Shown here piece after piece: positions 1-8,573 of a stretch of 64,000 bases of DNA. Positions within the stretch are counted from its first letter, which is position 1; each line of letters starts with the position of its first letter. The DNA is taken from assembly GCF_052161615.1 (NCBI RefSeq), contig NZ_CP197417.1, positions 2,914,001 through 2,978,000 of the forward strand, in the 5' to 3' direction. This DNA comes from Aeoliella sp052161615. GTDB taxonomy: Bacteria; Planctomycetota; Planctomycetia; Pirellulales; Lacipirellulaceae. The position numbers and the translations under genes are program-made. The notes below the pieces were generated by a model. The model searched no databases and was not told where the DNA came from. It saw only the letters and a list, made by a program, of their open reading frames with translations.

Positions 1-2
1 CC

Positions 3-905
3 CAATCCGAAGCTCAAACGCTTGGCAACTTCCTCCGCGTGCACCAACTAGGTTGCGAGTTTCGCGATTGGTACTTGATCCCGATGCTCGCCGCAATTTG
101 GTCCGCGGCACCGGCTGAAGTTGAGGCGCTACCCGCCAAGTTCATCCTAGGCTTCATGCAGAATCATGGGCTCCTGCAGATTCGCGATCGGCCGCAATGG
201 CGGACCATCGTGGGTGGCGCGAAGAATTATGTGGCTCGATTGCTCGAACCCATTGCGGATCGCGTGCGACTATCGACGCCAGTCGCAGAGGTTCGTCGCC
301 GCTTCGATGGCGTCGTCGTTCAACCCACGTTAGGACCGGCCGAGGAGTTCGACGCCGTGGTGTTCGCGAGCCACGCCGATCAGTCGCTGTCGATGCTCTC
401 CGATGCGACGAATGCAGAGCAAGAGATTCTCACCGCGTTCCCTTATCAGCCCAACGTGGCTGTGCTGCATAGCGACCCCTCGCCGATGCCGACCCGGCGG
501 CTGGCTTGGGCGAGCTGGAACTACCGAGTGCCCGTTGGAGACTGCCGGGCGGCGTCGGTCACCTACGATCTGGTTCGACTGCAGAACTTGAAGACGACGC
601 AGCCAGTTTTCGTAACGCTCAACCCGGTTGGTCCCATCGATCCCGCGAAGGTGCATCGTACGTTCGAGTACCACCACCCCGCCTACTCGCTGGCCTCGTC
701 GGCAGCACAATCACGGTGGCATGAGATTAGCGGCCACAATCGAACGTGGTATTGTGGTGCTTTCTGGGGGTATGGTTTTCACGAGGACGGGGTGCGAAGT
801 GCCCTGGCCGTTGCCGAGCAGTTTGGTATCGACCTCGAAGCCCTTGTGCTCCCGCCGCACACCGGGTCCGCACACTCCTCGTCGTCCATCGCGCACGCAT
901 CATGA
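3..905 (+). CDS. FAD-dependent amine-oxidase-type oxidoreductase, 5' end cut by window edge
   Basis: The reading frame is open to the left window edge, so the N-terminal FAD-binding Rossmann part is missing. What remains is the C-terminal substrate/FAD domain typical of NAD(P)/FAD-dependent amine oxidases, with the conserved stretch WRTIVGGAKNYV and a final block YCGAFWGYGFHEDGV that in this family contacts FAD. Its TGA stop overlaps the ATG of the DUF1365 gene by four bases (ATGA), indicating translational coupling. In family terms this oxidoreductase, DUF1365, cyclopropane-synthase-like methyltransferases and DUF1295 recur together, and are thought to modify unsaturated acyl chains in the membrane. 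The exact substrate cannot be read from the sequence. I am confident of the family and less so of the function. Confidence 0.85.
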   Translation, partial: QSEAQTLGNFLRVHQLGCEFRDWYLIPMLAAIWSAAPAEVEALPAKFILGFMQNHGLLQIRDRPQWRTIVGGAKNYVARLLEPIADRVRLSTPVAEVRRRFDGVVVQPTLGPAEEFDAVVFASHADQSLSMLSDATNAEQEILTAFPYQPNVAVLHSDPSPMPTRRLAWASWNYRVPVGDCRAASVTYDLVRLQNLKTTQPVFVTLNPVGPIDPAKVHRTFEYHHPAYSLASSAAQSRWHEISGHNRTWYCGAFWGYGFHEDGVRSALAVAEQFGIDLEALVLPPHTGSAHSSSSIAHAS

Positions 906-1675
906 ACAGTTGCCTTTACTACGGAACCGTCTCGCATCGCCGGCAAACGCCGGTCGAGCACCGGTTTCGTTATCGACTGTTCTGGCTTTACGTTGATCTC
1001 GATGAACTTCCGGCTCTCTCCAAGCAGGTGCGAGGCTTGTCCGAGCGCCGTTTCGGTGCGGCTACCCTGTACCGGCCGGATCATCTGGGTCCGAGAGATC
1101 TCCGGTTGGCCGATTCGGTGCGGCAGTTTGTCTTGAAGCAAGCAGGCTGCGACCTAGGAATCGCGTCGATTCGGCTTCTCACCCAGCCGCGATCGCTCGG
1201 GTTCTATTTCAGCCCGCTGAATCTCTACTACTGCTTCGCCGCGGACGAGTCGTTGGTCGCCTTGGTCGCCGAGGTGAATAACACGCCTTGGAACGAGCAG
1301 CACTGTTACCTGCTTTGGTCGGGCAACGAAGTGGCCGAGGGTGAGTACCGCCACGACAAGCAAATGCACGTGTCCCCCTTCATGTCGATGGAGCACGATT
1401 ATCACTGGCGTATTACGCCGCCCAGTCAGCAGCTGGCTGTTGAGCTTTCGACGGTCCGAGAAGAGGGAGCGTTTTTCGATGCTACGATGACGCTCGAGCG
1501 TCGACCTCTCACCAGTTGGTCGCTCGCGCGGCATCTCGCCACCAGTCCTATCAACGCGGCACGTGTGGTAGCCGCCATTTACTTTGAGGCCCTCCGCCTC
1601 TGGAGCAAACGATGTCCTTACTATCCTCATCCCAAGACCACCTCGACGCCCCGCCCAGCGGTGCGTGCCCGGTGA
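902..1675 (+). CDS. DUF1365 family protein
   Basis: A 257-residue protein starting at the ATG that overlaps the upstream stop (ATGA). The start MNSCLYYGTVSHRR and later PRSLGFYFSPLNLYYCF, with EVNNTPWNE and HVSPFMSM, are characteristic of DUF1365. The family has no settled biochemical role. It is almost always found beside a flavin amine oxidase and a cyclopropane-fatty-acyl-phospholipid synthase homologue, as here. Upstream ATG or GTG codons in the same frame lie inside the oxidoreductase gene and are unlikely starts. The gene ends inside the 5' part of the methyltransferase, so the operon is very compact. Confidence 0.88.
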   Translation: MNSCLYYGTVSHRRQTPVEHRFRYRLFWLYVDLDELPALSKQVRGLSERRFGAATLYRPDHLGPRDLRLADSVRQFVLKQAGCDLGIASIRLLTQPRSLGFYFSPLNLYYCFAADESLVALVAEVNNTPWNEQHCYLLWSGNEVAEGEYRHDKQMHVSPFMSMEHDYHWRITPPSQQLAVELSTVREEGAFFDATMTLERRPLTSWSLARHLATSPINAARVVAAIYFEALRLWSKRCPYYPHPKTTSTPRPAVRAR

Positions 1676-2883
1676 GATCGCGGGGGGCGACGTGGATCGA
1701 CCGCTGGTGCCGTCAGCGGGTGTTCGATCGGCTATCGCACTTGCGCGACGGGACCATCTCCATCGTCGAGCCCGAAGCGAGCTACCCCTTCGGCGCACGG
1801 GTCGACGAACTTGTGCCCGACGCCGAACTCTACGTCCGCCAAGCGAGCTTCTACCGTCATATTGTGGCTGGGGGCGGGCTTGGCGCGGCCGAGGCCTATA
1901 TGGCGGGGGAGTGGAGCGCGGACGACTTGCCCGGTTTGCTTCAACTCTTCGCCCGCGACGCGAGCGCGTGTGCCGAGATCGATCGCAGCTGGGCTCGGCG
2001 ACTTCGCCTTCCGGTCGAGCGAGCCTTTGCTTGGCTCCGCCGCAACACCATGACCGGCAGCCGCAAGAACATCGCCGCCCACTACGACCTGTCGAATGAT
2101 TTCTATCGCCTGTGGCTCGACGATTCGATGGCTTACTCGTCGGCCGTGTTTCCGAGCGATACCGCCTCACTCGCCGAGGCACAGCGGCACAAGTTCGATC
2201 TCGCGTGCCAGAAGCTGCAACTGAAGCCAGGCGACCACTTGCTCGAAATCGGCACCGGCTGGGGGGGTCTGGCCATCCACGCCGCGACGAATTATGGCTG
2301 CCACGTCACCACGACCACTATTTCCGACCAACAGCAAGACTACGCGAAGGAGCAGATCGCGCTCCGCGGCCTTACCAATCGCGTCACGCTTCTCAATCGC
2401 GACTATCGCGAGCTTACCGGTCAGTTCGACAAGCTCGTGAGTATCGAAATGATCGAAGCGGTGGGCCACGAATACTTGCCGACGTTTTTCCGTGCGTGCA
2501 GCGATCGCTTGCGACCGGGCGGTTTAATGGTCCTACAAGCCATCACCATCCCCGACCAGCGGTACGAAGCCTACCGCCACTCGGTCGACTTCATTCAGCG
2601 TTACATCTTCCCCGGCGGCGCACTTCCCTCGCTGGGTGCCATGCACCGGGCGATCGCCGACGGAACGCGGCTGCAAGTCATTGGCCTCGACGACTACACG
2701 CCCCACTATGCCCGCACGCTTGCCGCCTGGCGCGAGAGGTTCTTCGACGAACTGCACGAAGTCCGTCGACTTGGGTTTGACGAGCGGTTCATTCGCATGT
2801 GGGATTACTACTTGTCGTACTGCATCGCCGGATTCCGCGAGAGGCAGATCGGTCTCGTTCAGATGGAATGCATGAAGGTTTAA
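1612..2883 (+). CDS. Cyclopropane-fatty-acyl-phospholipid synthase family methyltransferase (first copy)
   Basis: A 423-residue SAM-dependent methyltransferase. The SAM-binding motif I is LLEIGTGWGGLAIHAA (about residues 210-225), followed by TISDQQQDYA and YRELTGQFDKLVSIEMIEAVG, matching the cyclopropane/mycolic acid synthase fold. The N-terminal part (SYPFGARVDEL...) is the extra domain of full-length Cfa-type enzymes. The ATG at 1612 has GGAG seven bases upstream and overlaps DUF1365 by 64 bases. A GTG at 1672 would instead give a 4-base overlap (GTGA), so the start is not certain. It probably methylates unsaturated acyl chains of membrane phospholipids; whether the product is a cyclopropane, branched or furan fatty acid cannot be told. 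Confidence 0.87.
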   Translation: MSLLSSSQDHLDAPPSGACPVRSRGATWIDRWCRQRVFDRLSHLRDGTISIVEPEASYPFGARVDELVPDAELYVRQASFYRHIVAGGGLGAAEAYMAGEWSADDLPGLLQLFARDASACAEIDRSWARRLRLPVERAFAWLRRNTMTGSRKNIAAHYDLSNDFYRLWLDDSMAYSSAVFPSDTASLAEAQRHKFDLACQKLQLKPGDHLLEIGTGWGGLAIHAATNYGCHVTTTTISDQQQDYAKEQIALRGLTNRVTLLNRDYRELTGQFDKLVSIEMIEAVGHEYLPTFFRACSDRLRPGGLMVLQAITIPDQRYEAYRHSVDFIQRYIFPGGALPSLGAMHRAIADGTRLQVIGLDDYTPHYARTLAAWRERFFDELHEVRRLGFDERFIRMWDYYLSYCIAGFRERQIGLVQMECMKV

Positions 2884-2887
2884 GTCC

Positions 2888-3919
2888 ATGACACTCACTA
2901 CCCTCGCCGAACGGCGGTACCTGCCCGATCGTGCCATTCGGTACGGCATTCGCCGATTGCTAAGCACGCGACTCAAGCTGTCGCGCGAGTCGAACGAATC
3001 CGTCGAGCGCTTCGCCCAGCGACTCCGGGATGTCGACGCCGTGGCGGTGGCGACCGACAACGCCAACCAGCAGCACTACGAAGTGCCCGCTGCGTTCTTC
3101 GAAACGGTGTTGGGGCCGCGGCTCAAGTACAGTTGTGGTTACTGGCCCGACTCTCACGCCACGCTCGCCGAATCCGAGGCCGCGATGCTTCGTCTCACCT
3201 GCGAACGGGCGGGAATTGCTGAGGGCCAGCGGATCCTGGAGCTAGGTTGCGGTTGGGGATCACTTTCGTTGTGGCTCGCCGAGCACTACCCCGCGAGCCA
3301 GATCGTCGCGATGTCCAATTCATCCACGCAGCGCGAGTACATTCAGGCCAAGGCGGCGCGGCAGGGCTTCACGAACCTTGAAGTCGTCACGGCGAACGTC
3401 GCCCACTTCGAACCGGCTGGCCAGTTCGATCGCGTTGTGTCCGTCGAGATGTTTGAACATGTCCGCAACTACCAAGTATTGCTCGGCCGTATTCGGCGAT
3501 GGTTGCGAGCTGAAGGTCGACTGTTCGTGCACATCTTCTGCCATCGCCAGTTCGCCTACCCCTTCGACGTGGATTTGAACGCCGGCAAGTCATCGAACTG
3601 GATGACGCAGCATTTTTTCACCGGCGGCGTTATGCCAAGCTTCGATTTATTCCGGCAGTTCGAAGACGACATGCAGGTCGAATCCGACTGGTGGCTCGAT
3701 GGCACGCATTATGCAAGAACCTGCGAGGCGTGGCTCGCGAATCTCGACGCCCACTCCTCCGCCGCCGCGGATGCCCTCGCAACCGGCGACCATCCCGATA
3801 GCGTTGACATTCAGCTACAACGGTGGCGGATGTTTTTTATGGCGTGCGCCGAGCTCTTCGCCTACGATCATGGCCAGCAATGGGGCGTCGGACACTACCT
3901 GTTTGCACCGCGGAGTTAG
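2888..3919 (+). CDS. Cyclopropane-synthase-like SAM methyltransferase (second copy)
   Basis: A 343-residue protein, shorter than the preceding paralogue and divergent from it. It has motif I ILELGCGWGSLSLWLAEH and VAHFEPAGQFDRVVSVEMFEHV, plus the family signature QQHYEVPAAFFETVLGPRLKYS in two adjoining segments. It starts five bases after the previous stop and ends four bases before the DUF1295 start, so it is translated in the same operon. Having two different Cfa-like methyltransferases next to a flavoprotein suggests two successive methyl transfers or alternative substrates. This is inference from context; the SAM-dependent methyltransferase assignment itself is secure. Confidence 0.86.
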   Translation: MTLTTLAERRYLPDRAIRYGIRRLLSTRLKLSRESNESVERFAQRLRDVDAVAVATDNANQQHYEVPAAFFETVLGPRLKYSCGYWPDSHATLAESEAAMLRLTCERAGIAEGQRILELGCGWGSLSLWLAEHYPASQIVAMSNSSTQREYIQAKAARQGFTNLEVVTANVAHFEPAGQFDRVVSVEMFEHVRNYQVLLGRIRRWLRAEGRLFVHIFCHRQFAYPFDVDLNAGKSSNWMTQHFFTGGVMPSFDLFRQFEDDMQVESDWWLDGTHYARTCEAWLANLDAHSSAAADALATGDHPDSVDIQLQRWRMFFMACAELFAYDHGQQWGVGHYLFAPRS

Positions 3920-3922
3920 TGC

Positions 3923-4711
3923 GTGTCGATCTCTGCTTTACTCTTGCTCGCGGCATTTTCCATCAGCGTGTACATGCTGACGTTCTGGCTCGTGAGCACC
4001 GTGATCCAGAACGTCAGCATTGTTGACATCGGCTGGGGGGCGGGATTTGTGCTGGTGGCGTGGATCGCCTACTTCGCCGCTCCCGCCGACGGGCTTCGCG
4101 CGACGGTGTTACTCGTGCTCGTTACCGTCTGGGGATTTCGACTGGCGGGCTACCTAGCGTGGCGAAACATCGGCAAGCCCGAAGACCATCGCTACGCCGC
4201 CATGCGCAAGAAACACGGCGAGCGGTTCTGCTGGGTGAGCCTGTTCACGGTGTTCGCGTTGCAAGGTGTCATCATGTGGATCGTCGCCCTGCCAGTGACC
4301 ATCGGCATGGGGCACTCAGAGTTCCTCAAATCGCTATCCGCTTGGCATCTCGTGGGCCTGATGGTTTGGACCATTGGTCTCGTGTTCGAGGCCGGCGGCG
4401 ACTGGCAGCTCGCGAAGTTCAAAGCCAACCCTGCCAACAAAGGCAAAGTATGCGACCGCGGGTTCTGGCGATATACGCGGCACCCGAATTACTTCGGGGA
4501 CTGCTGCGTATGGTGGGGGCTGTGGATGGTCTCACTCGCCACGTGGTCCGATGCCTGGACCGCAATTAGTCCTGTTCTCATGACCGTGCTACTGCTCCAG
4601 TTCTCTGGAGTTCGCCTGCTTGAGTACGACATCGCCGATCGCCGCCCCGACTATGCGGAGTATAAGCGTCGAACGAGCGCGTTCATCCCTTGGCCACCCA
4701 AATCGGCTTAG
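3923..4711 (+). CDS. DUF1295 / steroid 5-alpha-reductase-like membrane protein
   Basis: A 262-residue polytopic membrane protein with about six hydrophobic segments, beginning with a GTG three bases after the methyltransferase stop. The C-terminal block CDRGFWRYTRHPNYFGDCCVWWGLW is the DUF1295 signature, shared with 3-oxo-5-alpha-steroid 4-dehydrogenases and isoprenylcysteine methyltransferases (split here as GFWRYTRHPNYFGD and CCVWWGLW). It closes the five-gene lipid operon and probably acts in the membrane as an NADPH-dependent reductase of lipid double bonds; that role is inferred. Its stop converges with the stop of the minus-strand gene, with a 4-base overlap. Confidence 0.85.
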   Translation: MSISALLLLAAFSISVYMLTFWLVSTVIQNVSIVDIGWGAGFVLVAWIAYFAAPADGLRATVLLVLVTVWGFRLAGYLAWRNIGKPEDHRYAAMRKKHGERFCWVSLFTVFALQGVIMWIVALPVTIGMGHSEFLKSLSAWHLVGLMVWTIGLVFEAGGDWQLAKFKANPANKGKVCDRGFWRYTRHPNYFGDCCVWWGLWMVSLATWSDAWTAISPVLMTVLLLQFSGVRLLEYDIADRRPDYAEYKRRTSAFIPWPPKSA

Positions 4712-5352
4712 GCCTTGCGGTGCATTAGAAACGCCACGCTCGCGGTGCGCATGCGGGCGTGTTCAACGGCGTCGTACTGCTGCTCTGCTCGCGCGATCAG
4801 CGCGTGAAAATCCGTGCCGGCAAATTGAGCTGTGGCGGCTTGGAGGTTTGCCAGCACACGCCAGAGTGCCCGTTTGCCTAGGATTCCAATGGAAAGGATT
4901 TCGAGCACTTCGAGGTGCCCAAGATCGCCGGAAACGCGGTGCCAAAACTTCCAACTGCTCAACTTCGCGGCGAACCACGCCCCCGCGCTGCGCCACCACG
5001 TTTGTTTGACGTCGAGCGAGTGAATCATCCGCTCGAGCGTTCGTTTGTCCTCTTCGATGTCAGGAATAACCCACTCGATCACTTCTTTCAGAGGTGCCGG
5101 CAGGTCTTTGCTTTCCAGCGCACGAAGCGTCGACACTGCCGTTGCTCCCCCCGCCAGGTGATCTCGGAGATACGTGGCGAGCGCGTCGCAATCCACTTCC
5201 TGGGCACAGGGTTCGCCATGCGGTGGTTCGTGCGACTGCACCGTGTCGTTCGGATTGTGCGGCACGTAGTGGGCCTCCGATTCCGGAGTCGACTCAGCGG
5301 GGGCAAAGCGTGACTCACGCGCGTAGGCGTGCAGAGGAGTTGCATTAACCAT
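4708..5352 (-). CDS. Conserved helical protein of unknown function
   Basis: A 214-residue protein. I place the start at the ATG at 5352, which overlaps the final codons of the upstream short-chain dehydrogenase by eight bases; a longer frame lies inside that gene. The core has ATYLRDHLAGGATAVSTLRAL, then VIPDIEEDKRTLERMI, then SAGAWFAAKLSSWKFW. This resembles a group of small all-helical conserved proteins (LRDHLAG...EDRETL) found in stress-related neighbourhoods and looking like four-helix ferritin-like folds. No metal-ligand set is obvious, so I assign no function. Overlap with the dehydrogenase gene indicates co-expression. Confidence 0.7.
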   Translation of the reverse strand: MVNATPLHAYARESRFAPAESTPESEAHYVPHNPNDTVQSHEPPHGEPCAQEVDCDALATYLRDHLAGGATAVSTLRALESKDLPAPLKEVIEWVIPDIEEDKRTLERMIHSLDVKQTWWRSAGAWFAAKLSSWKFWHRVSGDLGHLEVLEILSIGILGKRALWRVLANLQAATAQFAGTDFHALIARAEQQYDAVEHARMRTASVAFLMHRKA

Positions 5353-6238
5353 TGATAATCTCTCCACCATTGGGGTGTAGAACTTGACCGGTAATGTACG
5401 ACGATTGCTCGGAGGCGAGGAACACGTAGCACTCGCCACATTCCCAAGGCTGACCCGCGCGGCCCATGGGTGTGTCGGCGCCGAACTTCGAGACCTTCTT
5501 CTTGTCGAACGTCGCGGGGATGAGCGGCGTCCAGATCGGTCCCGGGGCCACGGCGTTCACCCGGATGCCATCTTTCACGAGATTCTGCGATAACGACCGC
5601 GTGAAGCTAACCACCGCGCCCTTGGTTGCTGAGTAGTCGAGCAAGCCTGGACTGCCGCGATAGGCCGTGACGCTGGTGGTGTTGATGATCGATGCCCCGC
5701 TCGACTTCTTGAGGTGCGGCAGCGCGGCCTTCGCTAGATAGAACATCGAGAAGACGTTGGTGCGAAACGTCTGCTCCAATTGTTTAGCGCTAATGGCTTC
5801 AAGTTCTTCTTGCGGATGCTGCTCCGCCGCATTGTTCACCAGAATGTCGAGTTGGCCGAGTTGCTTGACGGTTTGCTCCACCGCCTTCAGGCAGAAAGCC
5901 TCGCGCCCGACATCGCCCTTGATCAGCAGGCAGCGCCGCCCGCGGCTCTCCACTTCCTGCTGTGTGTCCCGCGCGTCCTCGGTTTCTTCAAGGTAGACAA
6001 TCGCGACATCGGCCCCTTCGCGGGCGAAGGCAATCGCCGCCGCGCGACCAATGCCGCTATCTCCACCCGTGATCAGCGCCACTTTCCCATCCAGCAGTCC
6101 GCTTCCCGTGATCGAAACATTAAACGACTCGGGCTTGGGCTTCATTTTCGACCGCCGCCCCGGCTGTTTGGACTGGGTCTGCGGTGGGCGCTGCTGGCGA
6201 GTGCTCGACTTGCCTTCCTTTGACGAATTATTGGCCAT
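5345..6238 (-). CDS. Short-chain dehydrogenase, general-stress (YhdF/YghA-like) type
   Basis: A 297-residue SDR starting at ATG 6238 (MANNSSKEGK); the longer open frame upstream has no homology. The N-terminal extension RPPQTQSKQPG followed by MKPKPE is typical of the YhdF/YghA subgroup, whose Rossmann fold starts at GKVALITGGDSGIGRA. Active-site residues are visible: NNAAEQ, then S in NTTSVTAYRG, and Y-x3-K in LDYSATKGAVVSF. The end, GQVLHPNGGEIING, is also typical. These enzymes are NAD(P)-dependent oxidoreductases of uncertain physiological substrate, often stress-induced. The helical protein downstream overlaps its stop. Confidence 0.88.
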   Translation of the reverse strand: MANNSSKEGKSSTRQQRPPQTQSKQPGRRSKMKPKPESFNVSITGSGLLDGKVALITGGDSGIGRAAAIAFAREGADVAIVYLEETEDARDTQQEVESRGRRCLLIKGDVGREAFCLKAVEQTVKQLGQLDILVNNAAEQHPQEELEAISAKQLEQTFRTNVFSMFYLAKAALPHLKKSSGASIINTTSVTAYRGSPGLLDYSATKGAVVSFTRSLSQNLVKDGIRVNAVAPGPIWTPLIPATFDKKKVSKFGADTPMGRAGQPWECGECYVFLASEQSSYITGQVLHPNGGEIING

Positions 6239-6489
6239 GATCGGACTCGTGAATTGAGAATCTAGGGGACTTAGTACAAGGCGTCCGTTGCAAAGCCTGT
6301 GCCTTACTCCGCATCGCGCTAGGCGGCTCAAAACAACCCAAAACTGTAGCGATGGCGACCATTCTGCTGATTTCGCCGCGGTCAGTGCGGAAGCAACCGG
6401 GCACGCTTCGCCCGGCCGGGGGCAGGAAAATACCCCCGCCGCGCGGTATGCTAGGGGGCACTGCGACCCTGCCCCGCCTGTTTCGCCAG

Positions 6490-7674
6490 ATGGACAAGAA
6501 GCCCAAAAAACTACGACGTTCGCTCGGATCCCGGGCCATTCGGCTCGTGGCGTCGATCGACAATGCGTTCGACGCACGTATGCGGCGGCTCAACAAACGG
6601 CTCGGGCGCGAGGGCGTGCCGCAAATCCTGCCGTACATCGGGTACGCCAACGCCACCACCGCTTGGCTGCACGGGCGGGTGCTCACCAATCCTCCGCCGG
6701 CCGAACCGGGCGAGTCGGACAGTCGGTGGCGGAACGTCGCGAACACCTACCGCCGATTCGCCAGCAAAGAGGTGCCCGACGTCCGCATCGAGATCAAGCT
6801 CGGCGACGACACCCATCAAGTGGTGACCGATCGCGAAGGCTACTTCGCCCTCCAAGCTCCGCACGGCCTGCAGCATCTGGAGCAGGGCATGTGGGCCCAG
6901 GCGATCTTGAAGATCGTCGACCACCACCGCGTCTCGCCCGACGAGTCGGCGACTACCGCCAAGCTGATGTCGCCACCCACCGAGGCCGAGTTCGGCATTA
7001 TTAGCGACGTCGACGACACCGTGATTCACACCGGCGCGACGCATCTCTTAAAGATGATCCGCGTCACCATGTTCGGCAACGCCCGGACACGCGTGCCGCT
7101 CGACGGCGCGGCGGCGTTTTATCAGGCCCTGCAAGTGGGCAATCGCGAGGGCGAGTCGCCGCAGAACCCCGTGTTCTACGTTTCGAGCTCGCCCTGGAAT
7201 CTGTTCGACCTGATCGAAGACATCTTCCTGTTCAACAACTTTCCGCTTGGTCCGATCCTGCTCCGCGACATCGGTTTCGATCGCGACAAGTTCGTCTCCT
7301 CGGGCCACGGGCATAAGCTCGATAAAGTCCGGCGGATCATGGCGGCCTATCCCGAGTTACCCTTCGTGCTCCTCGGCGACTCGGGGCAAGACGACGCCAT
7401 GCTCTACGCCACCGCTGCAGCCGAGTATGGTCCCGAACGGATTAAGGCGATCTTCATCCGCGATGTCGACCCCGACGCCGATAGTCGCTACGACGCCAAC
7501 GTAGCCACGTGGCAGGCAAAGTCGATCGAAGCCGGCGTGCCGATGCACCGCATTCGCGATAGCCACGCCGCCGCGCTGCTGGCCGCCGAGAAGGGTTGGA
7601 TCCACCCCGATCGACTCGACGGCATTCGTGCCGAAGTGTTCAAGGACAAAGTGCTCAAGCAGGGCGTGACTTAG
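6490..7674 (+). CDS. APP1-type phosphatase domain protein (DUF2183)
   Basis: A 394-residue protein when started at MDKKPKKLRR. Further in-frame starts exist upstream (for example 6448) and no clear ribosome site separates them. The centre has the HAD-like motif GIISDVDDTVIHT (D-x-D-x-T near residue 173), followed by ATHLLKMIRVTMF, and later FYVSSSPWNLFDLIE, KLDKVRRIMAAYP and LLGDSGQDDAMLY. These are the signature blocks of the APP1 phosphatidate-phosphatase catalytic domain. In yeast APP1 dephosphorylates phosphatidate; bacterial members are unproven. It has no signal peptide and is therefore probably cytoplasmic. It stands alone, converging with the SDR gene eight bases downstream. Confidence 0.85.
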   Translation: MDKKPKKLRRSLGSRAIRLVASIDNAFDARMRRLNKRLGREGVPQILPYIGYANATTAWLHGRVLTNPPPAEPGESDSRWRNVANTYRRFASKEVPDVRIEIKLGDDTHQVVTDREGYFALQAPHGLQHLEQGMWAQAILKIVDHHRVSPDESATTAKLMSPPTEAEFGIISDVDDTVIHTGATHLLKMIRVTMFGNARTRVPLDGAAAFYQALQVGNREGESPQNPVFYVSSSPWNLFDLIEDIFLFNNFPLGPILLRDIGFDRDKFVSSGHGHKLDKVRRIMAAYPELPFVLLGDSGQDDAMLYATAAAEYGPERIKAIFIRDVDPDADSRYDANVATWQAKSIEAGVPMHRIRDSHAAALLAAEKGWIHPDRLDGIRAEVFKDKVLKQGVT

Positions 7675-7681
7675 GCAGCGT

Positions 7682-8425
7682 TTACCTTCCGCCGGCAATC
7701 TCGATGAACGCTCCCGTGGTGAACGACGACGCGTCTGACAGCAGCCACAGAATGGCCGACGCCACTTCCTCGGCCGTACCACCACGGCGTAGCGGCACGA
7801 ACTGCTTCACTCGCTGCACGCGATCCGGCTCGCCGCCATCGGCGTGCATTTCGGTGTAGATGAAACCTGGACGGACGCCGTTCACGCGAATGCCCTCTTG
7901 TGCCACCTCGTGCGCCAGGCCAATCGTCAGCGTGTCCATCGCCCCCTTCGACGCCGCATAGTCGACGTACTCGCCCGGCGAGCCAGTTCGCGCGGCGACG
8001 GACGACACGTTCACGATCGCCCCACCGCTACCGCCGTGTTTTGTCGACATTCGCTGGACCGCCTGACGGCAGCAGGCGAAGGTGCCAAACACGTTGGTCG
8101 CGAAGATGCGCTCGAGCCGATCGCGCGTGAGCCCTTCCACGCGACTCTGCGTCTCCAGCACACCCGCGTTATTCACCAGGGCGGATAGCCCACCCAGCTT
8201 CTTGTCGCACTCATCGAATAACCTCACCACGTCCCCTTCGACGGAAACGTCGGCCTGAATCGCCACGGCTTTGCCACCGCCCGCTTGGATTTCGGCGACC
8301 ACGGCTTCTGCTTCTTCGCGGCGAGTTCGGTAGTTCACGGCAACCGCGTAGCCACTCCGGGCGGCCATCTTGGCGGTGGCCGCGCCGATACCCCGCCCTG
8401 CCCCGGTGATCAGAATAACCGCCAT
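7682..8425 (-). CDS. Short-chain dehydrogenase (FabG/glucose-1-dehydrogenase-like)
   Basis: A 247-residue classical SDR. The dinucleotide motif is LITGAGRGIGAATAK at the N-terminus, then LVNNAGVLETQSRV, the catalytic Ser in IVNVSSVAARTGSP and Tyr-Lys in YVDYAASKGAMDTL. The C-terminus ends in SFTTGAFIEIAGGR, as in FabG-like proteins. The substrate cannot be decided from sequence. The long frame on the opposite strand is a shadow. It is monocistronic and convergent with the APP1 gene. Confidence 0.88.
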   Translation of the reverse strand: MAVILITGAGRGIGAATAKMAARSGYAVAVNYRTRREEAEAVVAEIQAGGGKAVAIQADVSVEGDVVRLFDECDKKLGGLSALVNNAGVLETQSRVEGLTRDRLERIFATNVFGTFACCRQAVQRMSTKHGGSGGAIVNVSSVAARTGSPGEYVDYAASKGAMDTLTIGLAHEVAQEGIRVNGVRPGFIYTEMHADGGEPDRVQRVKQFVPLRRGGTAEEVASAILWLLSDASSFTTGAFIEIAGGR

Positions 8426-8573
8426 CTGCCGCCTCCGTGTCCAACGAGCCTCGAAAATCTTCTTCTAACCCAGCCCGCCATTTCGAGGCAAGGGCTGCGG
8501 GTGTTGGTAGCCTTTTCGCCCGCCGACTGCTCTAATACAACCGTCGACCCATGCATCACGAGGAGCGGCGCAC

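Noticed and set aside
1154..2182. 342-codon minus-strand frame (and similar long shadows at 10595-11830, 12295-13605, 29192-30535 and 38506-39852)
   Set aside because: All lie opposite or out of frame with clearly recognised genes and give Arg/Pro-rich or His-rich translations without motifs.
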